From Phorcus lineatus (taxonomy: Eukaryota > Mollusca > Gastropoda > Trochida > Trochidae), in contig OV121081.1 of assembly GCA_921293015.1 (NCBI GenBank), positions 2,294,001 to 2,358,000 of the forward strand: a DNA stretch of 64,000 bases, read 5' to 3'. A program made the position numbers and the translations under genes. The notes beneath the pieces were generated by a model, which ran no database searches, had not been told where the DNA came from, and worked only from the letters and a program-made list of their open reading frames with translations. Below, one piece after another: positions 57,301 through 64,000 of the stretch. Positions within the stretch are counted from its first letter, which is position 1. Every line of letters starts with the position of its first letter.

Positions 57301-60215
57301 TCTGAAGTGCATTTGTAGTGTTTTCCAAAAAAATTCAACATGTAGTGCTCTGTTTCTGATTCTTTTATTTTGATACGAATAATTTTTTTCCAGGCAATGA
57401 AGGGTACTTGCCTATGACACCAAACAGTGGCCAGAGTCCAATGAACACCAGCCATCTTCGTCCTGACCCGGCTGTGTGCATGTTGGCTGATGAGTCCAGT
57501 GAGTTCCACAAACGGACGTACTCCCTTGGTAGCAGACCTACTACAAAGAGTGGGACTTCACGGATACCCAATATACATGACCCAGTACCAATAAAGCGTG
57601 GAATTGTTGACAATGATGGTCGAAGTTGCAGCGCTCCACACCTGATCACAAATCGGGGCAGAAGCTTGAACGTTGAGTCGCCCACACCGAGCGCAAGTCC
57701 TCTGAGTATGTCATACAAGTCTGAGTCTTCCTATCGCTCCGATGACTCGGACTCCTTCATGGAGCTGGACTTCCATCGCCCACGGACTGCCAGTGACAGC
57801 TATAGCTCCCGTCCCCGTGCATCCAGTTTCGGCAAGATTGCCATGCAGGCTTTACAGGGTCATAGGCCACGCTCTTCTAGCTATGGACAAGGTGTCAGGA
57901 CTTTTAAGTTAAAGCATGGGTCAAGGATAGCATCTCATGAATCCATGAGGACTACTTCACATGAGCTGCTTCACAAGTCATCAATAGACTCTTTAAGTCA
58001 TCGTAGCTCAAGGGACTCTTTACGTGTATCTTCTAGTGAATCCCTTCGTAAGTTGTCTGAAGAACTGCGGACGAAGACAAACTTACTGAACACTGACTAT
58101 ATTGACATGTCAATGGAAAAACGTAAAACACCATCACCACAACCCCCCAACAAATCCCGTGCAAATGGATACATGGACATGACACTTGGCAGTCGCACCA
58201 CGTCACCAAGCCGAACAAAGTCTGGACATGACTCAGGGAGCACCAGCAAGTCCCAGAGTTCTGAGACCCTGCACCAGGAGCAGACGTACATCAATGTGGA
58301 CAGTGCAGACTCTCTCTCATCACAAGTGGAGCACACCGACCAACACTGGCTTCCTGGGTCCCAAAGCAGACCAGAGTCCAGAGGGTCAGACCGGACATCC
58401 CGAGCTGGAGGGGGAGGTGGGTCAAGTGGAGGTGAGGATATGTACGTTATGTACGAACCCAGTAGCAAAGCTTCAGCAGGAGGGGGGAAGGAAGAGATTC
58501 ACTCCCCTGCTAGTGGGCAGAAGGGCTCAGAAGGGAAAGATTCCCTGAAAAAGAAGTCAAAACTTTTAGGAAGCTCTGACAAACCAAAGAAGGAGCACCG
58601 TTTCAGGAGTGGTTCCTCCTCATCTAAAAGGAAATCCCATATTGAGGAGGCAAAGGATGTGTTGGTGAGTAAGGTGAAGCAAGTTGTAGGCGGGATTAAA
58701 TCAGAAGTATCCGAGCCGTCTGACGAGTATGTTGAGTTTGCTCCAGCAGGAAAATCCACTGCCTCCTCATCCGTTCATACCTCTTCATCCAAATCTCGAA
58801 AGTCCCCAGTGTTAGAAGAATCAGAGTATGTAGGGTACCAGCCTGGGTCTACTACTGCCAGTTCGGCCTTTTCAAAACCTCAGGCAGTCAAATCATTCTT
58901 ATCTTCCAAACCTAAACAAGAAAAGGAACCATCAAAAGCTGCCTCAGGTAATTCACGGGTAACACAAGAAAGTGGTCTTACTTTTTCTGTATCCAAGTCA
59001 AAGAAATCATCAGAAGACAGTGGTTATGTTCTAAGCTCTCCTCTCAAGTCTTCTCCTGTTGGCGGGAAGGGAGACAGTAGTGTGTCCTCTCTCCCAGTGT
59101 CAATGAAAAGGGGAGAAGTAGTCAAAGTGGGAGAGCCAGTGGCTAAAGGGGGTAGTGGGGATGCCAGTGATTATGTGTTGAGTTCTCCAATTGTAAGTAC
59201 CACTTCTGTTCCTTCTAAGGGGGCTCAAAAGGGCAGTGACTATGTGATGGCCACACCCTTATCAGAAAAACAAAAATACAAACAGAATACTGAACTGAAA
59301 CAGACTACTGTTGACTCCAAGTCTGGTCAAGCAAAGATTTCCAAGAAAGGATCCAAGCCTGATGAGAATCCATACCTCAGTGTAGACCTCCCGAAGGTTG
59401 GATGTGTTCAGGAAGGAACATCAGTTGATCCTCCTACATCTGTTCCTGCATCTGCTCCTTCAGTTCCTGCCGCGGTTGTTCCTTCTATTGCTATGGGCAG
59501 AACTCCTTCACAGTCCAGCCTTGATGATCCTAAACAAAGACAAAGAAGTGCTGTAGAAACTTCTAGTAATAAACCAAAGACTCTGTCAAAAGTAGAAAAT
59601 GTGAGATCGCCTGGTGGAAACAGAAAAGAGAAAAGAAGCAGCCGAACTAAGCACTCATCTGGCAATGCTGGTTCTGCTTCAGTTCAGTCGGCAGAGAGCC
59701 AAATCCAGACAGGAAACCAGCTGGTCATTGAGCCAAGCTCTGCAATGATCCGCCCTGGTAGCACGCCATGCATGCTCTCACTTGACGAGACAGAAGTGAA
59801 ACAGGCAGGCTCAAATGCCGGGACGACCCTCAAAGTGGAAACCACAGGTCGGGGCAGGCACAGCATTAGTGACCTCAGTGCATACGAACAGATGACGTTC
59901 CCGAGCAACACGCTGTCTACATCGTCATCGTCAGCATCAGCACAGTCATCGGGTAGCGCGCTGTCTTCCTCCCAACAGCAGGCAGCCTCATCCGATAGTG
60001 AGAAGACGCTTAACTATGCGTCTCTTGACCTGGGGTCATCGGAGGTGGTGGGAGAGGTGGATTCCCAACTGCGATCTCCCCGCACCAAAAGTCGACACTC
60101 CTCTGCTGCAGATGAGAAGGGAGAATCACCCTTATTTTATGCTCAGATTGACTTTGAGAAATCGGAAAATCTCAAGTCTTCATCTGGAAATAGGGATGTG
60201 AAATTTACACTTTAA
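39345..60215 (+). CDS. IRS1: Insulin receptor substrate (IRS/chico-type adaptor)
   Basis: Cytoplasmic docking protein that binds activated insulin/IGF-type receptors and, once tyrosine-phosphorylated, recruits PI3K, GRB2 and SHP2. Eleven coding exons: 39345-39443, 45873-46182, 50775-50914, 51352-51494, 51666-51827, 51939-52058, 52691-52813, 53170-53285, 54735-54884, 56830-56988 and 57394-60215. Phases agree throughout and total about 1,447 residues, against about 1,240 for human IRS1. Order: PH (about 23-125), PTB (about 138-236), then a long Ser-rich tail. Seven YxxM motifs are seen (YMDM, YVPM, YMMM, YMDM, YLPM, YIDM, YMDM), the p85 docking signature. TYINVDS is a YxN GRB2-type site. LNYASLDL and FYAQIDF near the end match the two SHP2 tyrosines of IRS1. 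The start MATAERLEKTR has a purine at -3. Intron 1 is 6.4 kb. Confidence 0.96.
40165..40339 (+). mobile_element. MITE copy A (CAGGGATTGGG termini), IRS intron 1
   Basis: 175 bp starting CAGGGATTGGGAAAGACACC and ending CCTAATCCCTG, inverted ends of about 15 bp. It is flanked on both sides by ATATTA (40159-40164 and 40340-40345), a 6-bp target duplication. Three internal GGGCCATT boxes. No coding capacity. Confidence 0.88.
40346..45872. other. IRS intron 1, remainder
   Basis: AT-rich, no exon recognised. Short open frames (for example 43003-43215 minus) show no family features. Without transcripts, regulatory content cannot be judged. Confidence 0.5.
45873..46182 (+). CDS. IRS1: IRS exon 2: PH domain
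   Basis: Phase 0 in, phase 1 out, 103 codons. It joins exon 1 (ending KKMGYLKKLK) to TNKKKYFVLRS, so the first PH strand pair is split by the 6.4-kb intron. Strand and helix landmarks are ARLEYYDSEKKF, HKYAIALYTKDDCF and the C-terminal helix with the invariant Trp, ENWYSLLLEYQ. The domain directs the protein to phosphoinositide-rich membrane near the receptor. Confidence 0.94.
47056..47087. repeat. (ATC)n microsatellite
   Basis: Short ATC repeat with one G interruption in IRS intron 2. Confidence 0.85.
47572..47743. repeat. Perfect 64-bp inverted repeat (hairpin element)
   Basis: Arms 47572-47635 and 47680-47743 are exact inverses over 64 bp around a 44-bp loop. Downstream (about 47855-47940) come two TGACGTCAT boxes and a TGATGTCAT, then a partial repeat of the arm (ACTATACTTTATTGC at about 47918). 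This is the same hairpin-plus-TGACGTCA-spacer layout as at 3955-4357 and 37545-38415. A perfect match over both arms implies a recent insertion or gene conversion. Confidence 0.92.
48034..48234. repeat. Perfect 63-bp tandem repeat, 3.2 copies
   Basis: Units start at 48034, 48097 and 48160 and are identical, followed by a 12-bp partial unit at 48223. Because 63 is divisible by three, both strands stay open across the array, but no splice or start context supports coding. It lies in IRS intron 2. Confidence 0.96.
49060..50250. repeat. Degenerate dispersed repeat with AAAGGTCAAGGTCAC boxes
   Basis: Contains AAAGGTCAAGGTCAC at about 49659, 49794 and 49950, spaced 130-160 bp apart in otherwise diverged sequence, and a front part resembling 27900-28330. 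Probably an old multi-copy element; boundaries uncertain. TCAAGGTCA is also the monomer site of FTZ-F1/ERR nuclear receptors. Confidence 0.45.
50470..50774. repeat. Degenerate tandem repeat before IRS exon 3
   Basis: Loose units of 60-70 bp with cores such as AAGAATGTGATTGTT, AAGAATGAGATTGGA, CAGAATGTGATTGTT and AAGATGAGATTATTG, running up to the exon 3 acceptor (50774). T-rich stretches in the units form the polypyrimidine tract. Confidence 0.55.
50775..51494 (+). CDS. IRS1: IRS exons 3-4: PTB domain
   Basis: Exons 50775-50914 and 51352-51494, finishing in exon 5 at 51666. Landmarks: VWQVTIQQKGLGVDKKLRGN, FRLCLSRNSLSLVRV, VRSLAHSDNLFRMEVGSW, GEGELWMHVEDSYIAQSMHE. The domain should bind the NPxpY of the juxtamembrane receptor segment. 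The Arg in VRS corresponds to IRS1 Arg212. The position of IRS1 Arg227 (VGRS) appears as Ser here (VGSW). Confidence 0.92.
53540..53715 (+). mobile_element. LINE 3' tail fragment, IRS intron 8
   Basis: A short frame (TFKSVLKTYLFSSAFSVSS) matches the C-terminus typical of CR1/L2-like ORF2. It is followed by ATAGCGCC...TTAGGCGCTCTAT and (ATT)n. The tail has the same AGCGCC/GGCGCT pairing and ATT end as the LINE at 12405-13325, but a different sequence in between, so it is a different subfamily. Confidence 0.7.
54530..54690 (+). mobile_element. MITE copy B (CAGGGATTGGG termini), IRS intron 8
   Basis: 161 bp, same ends and GGGCCATT boxes as copy A, with a 14-bp internal deletion. CTGTA flanks both sides directly, a 5-bp match that may be a decayed 6-bp duplication. 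It ends 45 bp before exon 9. Confidence 0.88.
55034..56215. mobile_element. Larger fold-back element, interrupted by MITE copy C
   Basis: Left hairpin at 55034-55160: GAGATAAATCCATTCTGTTT is the inverse of AAACAGAATGGATTTATCTC. Next to it CATTCTAACATGAC (55161) is the inverse of GTCATGTTAGAATG (about 56200), and CAGAATGGATTTATCT recurs at about 55945. The ends are therefore inverted over about 1.15 kb. No coding frame; limits approximate. Confidence 0.6.
55326..55500 (+). mobile_element. MITE copy C (CAGGGATTGGG termini), nested
   Basis: 175 bp, same ends as copies A and B, flanked by exact CATAAA duplications (55320-55325 and 55501-55506). It sits inside the fold-back element at 55034-56215, so it inserted later. 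Confidence 0.9.
57394..60215 (+). CDS. IRS1: IRS last exon: 940-residue signalling tail
   Basis: Single exon encoding about residues 508-1447. It opens with the YxxM motif GYLPM, then Ser-rich 14-3-3/kinase-type stretches (KRTYSLGSR, GRSCSAPH). DYIDM and GYMDM complete the YxxM set and TYINVDS is a GRB2-type site. Next come six spaced YV/YL cassettes (YVEFAP, YVGYQP, YVLSSP twice, YVMATP, YLSVDLP) and long low-complexity Ser/Lys/Pro runs. It ends with LNYASLDLG and PLFYAQIDF, 40 residues apart. Most of it is probably disordered. Holding the tail in one exon is common in IRS genes. Confidence 0.94.
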
Positions 60216-60232
60216 GACAATGGTATTTAATC

Positions 60233-60238
60233 AATAAA
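60233..60238 (+). terminator. IRS polyadenylation signal (AATAAA), proximal
   Basis: AATAAA only 18 bp after the IRS stop codon. Usable, but unusually close; a longer 3'UTR using a later signal is equally possible. Confidence 0.4.
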
Positions 60239-61800
60239 GGCCTTAATGCATAAAAGCAATTAATATGTCTGATAGACTGTTCATTATTCACTTCCCGTTT
60301 CAAAAGATGTATCCTGTTCCATTCATTGCCTGGAGGAAGTAACACGAGACATGGCTGGAAACAGGAGGTGGAGTCTTTGCAAGAACCAATGAACTACAAG
60401 ATTCTGAGGAGATGTTCTTGCTTTCTGGATAATTGCGGATGGACCATCTCTCTGTGTGTGCACTGCCTGCGAGGAATGTTTGTTGCTGTTGTTGCACCTT
60501 CATACTTAGTGTGCAAATGTTACTATATGAATCTTGTTGGAATGAAATAATTCAGCCTGGCTTGAGGCTGCTGTTAAAGATAGTTGATGCCAGTTAGAGG
60601 TAGCGGAAACATGGGCCCACTTGCACAGGGCTCCCTTAGACTTACATGGTTTAGAGCACCATTAGTACTAAGGGGGCTTTGTGAACGTAGTGCCTATGTG
60701 ACTGCAACTGTTAAAGAAAGTTGATTCCTGTTTTACATAGAACTGTGAAACACCTTTAGTTGTTTGATACAGCTTCTAGACCTTTTGTGAATGTACACAT
60801 ACACATTTCATCAGAGTAGGTAATTCCCTTCCAACAGAGGATACTCAAATCACATCTTGCCATTTGACCTCTGTTACAGGTGGATCATTTTCTGATTGGT
60901 TACATGTGTTAAACAATTTTATCAAATTGAAAATATGGACATTTTATATGTGAAACAATTTTGTTAACTTGAAAATAAGGACAATATATTTGTTAATTGA
61001 TTAATCAAATTGAAAATAAGGACATGTTACAAAGATAATTCTCAAGGCCGACAACAATGGACCACCTGTTACAGAGGGTGTGCGGGAAGCCATGACTTGA
61101 GTGACCTCTGTGAGGAGAGCTTGATTCCATGTGTGTGTGACTTCTTGTCCTGTTATTCAGTTAGTAACGGGAGAATAAGCCAATCAATGGAATGTCAATT
61201 GATTGTCTGATTTTTAAAAATGTAGACAACAAATCTTGCAAAAGTGATCCTAAACTTTACCAGTCAGAGTTGGGTATATATTTCCTTGTTTTGTTTTTGC
61301 AATTTCAACAATCCAAAAACTTTTGTATTTTAAGGACTTGTTATTTGTTATTCAAATATTTTCATGTTTTATATTTTGAAAATTTTAATGAAGAGATTGT
61401 GCTATAGCCTACCTTTATAGTCTGTAAACAATTTGTAACATACCTTCTGATGTTGCCTTTAAAAATGAATATAGTTTTAATGTTTGTTGAAGTCATATTT
61501 GTTGGGCTATCTGTATGTTATATATCTCAGAACCTCTCGCATGCGACAGATTGTCAGTTTCAGATAATTTATTCAACCATTGCAACTGCCTGTCACTCAC
61601 TTCAGCAAAGAAAAAGTTGCTTTAAGAGAAGAAGTTTTTGTTGCATCATCAAATTTTAAAGTCAATATATTTTTCACTATTACATTTACGAAATTTTTAA
61701 GCTTTTAGATTCATTAATATGATAATACTGCTATAAAAGGGTTACTTATTCCGATGTATAAGATGTGTTAGAAGTATGAATAACCTATAAACCTTGATAT
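60239..61800 (+). other. Probable long 3'UTR of IRS or intergenic DNA
   Basis: T-rich sequence without convincing frames. It could be a long 3'UTR of IRS. No RNA gene was recognised. Confidence 0.35.
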
Positions 61801-62330
61801 TATAGTTGTGAGAGTGAAAGAACGAATGAGAGAAAAATGTACAAGAAAAGGAAAATAAAGAAAAGGTAATGAGAGAGAGAGAGAGAGAGAGTTAACGAGC
61901 AATAACATTTATTTATTAAGTAGGAAGGGAGAAGGAAAACAAGGGAGAGAAATTACTGAATGAAAAAAAGGTGAAGAGATTAGGAAGAAGGTAGAATAAG
62001 ATGCGGGAGAAAGAGTATTATCTTAAAGAGATAAATAAAATGAGGAAGGGAGAAAGGTGAGTGAGGTAGAGAGTTAATGGAATGAAGAAAGGATGAATTA
62101 AAATAGTTTAAAAGACATGGATAGATTAACGGTAAAGAAAGGATGAATACAAAGTGATCAATATTGTGAGGAAGAAAGAGAAAACAAAATGAAAAAGAGA
62201 TTGTTCAGAAAAGATTGTTAAAAAATCAAGATAATAAGGGAGATGGATTAAATCTAGGGAAAAGAGAGAAGAGAATGAAAGAAGAGAGAAATCTGGAGAT
62301 GGAAGGAGCAGTAGCCTAGTTACAGGAGGA
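61800..62330. repeat. Polypurine tract of about 530 bp
   Basis: The plus strand is overwhelmingly A and G, with recurring GAAAGAGAGAA, AGGAAG and an uninterrupted (GA)n at about 61869-61891. Units are irregular (AAGGATGAAT and GGTAAAGAAAGGATGAAT recur near 62090-62150). Confidence 0.8.
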
Positions 62331-63274
62331 AATTAATGTAATCTGACTACTCTTGTTGTAAATGGTATGTGTCATGCTTTAAAAACGGGAAGGGAAATAG
62401 GTTTAGAGTCTTCTTTGCATATTACAGTATTAATAGATTGCTTGCAAGTGTGGGCCTAGCTTGTCTGATGTTACTGAGTTAGTTGAGGGACAAGGCAGAC
62501 AGTTTGTGTGGATGGATGAACTTGGTCACATGGAAATCCTTCTAGCAAGGAGATCTCGCGTGATTAGAGAGTTGCTTCACATGAACAGTAGTGCTGAATA
62601 CTATTGTAAGTAAAGACTTACTGGTGACTCGATTTACCTGTTGTTGATCGTGGCGTGAATGCTGTTTTGTGCGGAGTCAGTGAGTGTTCTCTACGATCTT
62701 GTGATCTATCCATCAATAATTAATTGTTATGTGTGCACTATTGTTTCCTGTTTATCCTCATTTTCACCAGCTGTTTAGCAGTTGGGCAGACATTAATAAG
62801 AGGGTCCTCATTCGACCCCTGTCCGTGACGTTGCTATTCAAGAATTTTCTCATTTAACATCTACATGAATAACTATGATATGTTTTCAGTTTGATATGTT
62901 TGTTGCCAAGGTTGCATTTTTAATGATGCCAAGCTAATTTCAACCATACTTAGATTGTGATTGTAATTTTGAGTTTAATGAAATAATAAGATCCAGTGAG
63001 CGCTTGTCTGACTGGTTACGGACATGTTGCATTCACTGTTGCTGCTTGTACGCTACTTTATAAGTCATTGATTTGATTGGCTGATGTTATCATGATTTTG
63101 ATTTTATTGTTGAATCATCTGCTTCTACAGACACTTTTTACACACCCATGACTGCTAGCCTGGCATGTATCCTTTACCTGATGGTTGTAACGATAGTTGA
63201 GAGGATCATCTCATCTTAGTGACGTATACATTCAGACTGTTGTGACTGTCATTCTACATAACAAACTGCTGCTT

Positions 63275-63323
63275 CTATCTATCTATCTATCTATCTATCT
63301 ATCATCTATCTATCTATCTATCT
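63275..63323. repeat. (TATC)n microsatellite
   Basis: About twelve TATC units with one deletion interrupting the array. Confidence 0.95.
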
Positions 63324-63906
63324 TTTCTTTTTTCGGGCTAAACTTCGAAAAGCTAAGTTGTTTAAAGCTCAATTCCCCACAAGACGTAATTTGTGCTAGT
63401 CCCTATCACTGGCTAATTTTATAAGCTTTGTTTCAATTGTAACCTTCTTGGTGGCAGGTCTTCAGTGTTTTACCACTGAACATGTTGGTTCAATAATAAA
63501 TACATGGAGGTAACCAAAACCACCAATCACTCACTACACTCAAACCACATGTTTTAGCAGTATAGCAAGTCTTGAAATAGACAGTGATTGAGACGGAGTA
63601 ATTTCTATCTCCTAGAAAGGAAGAAATACAATGGACTCAGTTTACCCAAAGACATTTAAAAATTGCACTTTTTAAACACATTAAAAATGTTTGCTACACT
63701 GTATCTCACTGCATATCTTTACATGACATATCGCACGACATTTTGTAATTGTTTAGTCTTTGCTTCTCTTGGAAACTTCTCAAAACAATTAAATTACTTT
63801 CATATAGATCATTAGCAACTGTTTTTAAAAAACTCAATTCATGCAGTAGTGGCCACACAATGCAGGAAAGGGAAATTGTACCTTCATTCAGCTGCACATC
63901 ACTTTA

Positions 63907-64000
63907 GGCCCCTCTACTTTCACTCTAGACCCCTCTACTTTTACTTCGGGTCCCTCTATTTTCACTCTAGGCCCCTCTACTTTCACTTTGGGCCATTTCC
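63907..64000. repeat. 21-bp minisatellite cut by the window end
   Basis: Units GGCCCCTCTACTTTCACTCT(A) start at 63907, 63928, 63949, 63970 and 63991, exactly 21 bp apart, with a few substitutions. The array may continue beyond the window. Confidence 0.9.

Noticed and set aside
57365..57718. Minus-strand open frames across the IRS last exon
   Set aside because: Shadows of the large IRS exon; no independent features.
62760..62830. Another tRNA-like A/B-box pair (TAGCAGTTGGGCAGA ... CATTCGACCCC)
   Set aside because: Boxes are weak and no flanking SINE structure is visible.

Overview
This is animal nuclear DNA. It holds four multi-exon protein-coding genes with GT..AG introns, about 1-1.5 kb to 9 kb apart, on an AT-rich background full of transposons, fold-back elements and satellites. 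The gene set (SERINC, CLCA, NSMCE2 and an insulin receptor substrate) and the repeat style (a tRNA-derived SINE, a CR1/L2-like LINE with an (ATT)n tail, hairpin MITEs with TGACGTCA spacers, a repeat carrying AAAGGTCAAGGTCAC) suggest a marine invertebrate, most likely a lophotrochozoan such as a mollusc. The species assignment is inference.

Layout. (1) 1-10.76 kb, minus strand: a serine incorporator (SERINC). Ten coding exons are visible and the C-terminal end lies off the left edge. Its first intron carries an apparently intact 1,371-bp Tc1/mariner element with perfect 36-bp inverted repeats and a TA target duplication. (2) 10.8-14.3 kb, intergenic: a G/T-rich stretch, the 3' end of a CR1/L2-like LINE with one frameshift, and a short array of ATTGG boxes. 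(3) 14.28-23.72 kb, minus strand: a 13-exon CLCA gene encoding about 979 residues, with signal peptide, HExxH metalloprotease motif, VWA domain with MIDAS, FnIII-like region and C-terminal membrane segment. Its introns carry a SINE, GA and CT microsatellites and a 44-bp minisatellite. (4) 24.9-30.42 kb, plus strand: NSMCE2, the SUMO E3 ligase of the SMC5/6 complex, divergent from CLCA. It has a possible extra upstream coding exon and a second promoter-like block in intron 1. (5) 30.4-38.9 kb: intergenic, with two fold-back elements. (6) 38.94-60.24 kb, plus strand: an insulin receptor substrate, 11 coding exons and about 1,447 residues, with PH, PTB, seven YxxM motifs, a YxN motif and two C-terminal SHP2-type tyrosines. 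Its introns hold MITEs, a perfect 63-bp tandem trimer, a LINE tail and fold-back elements. (7) 60.24-64 kb: probable 3'UTR or intergenic DNA, with a long polypurine tract, a (TATC)n repeat and a 21-bp minisatellite at the right edge.

The four genes do not form a pathway. They cover membrane lipid handling, a secreted or membrane protease/channel modulator, genome maintenance, and insulin/IGF signalling. Exon joins were worked out by hand from reading phase, splice consensus and remembered family sequence. No cDNA or database search was available.
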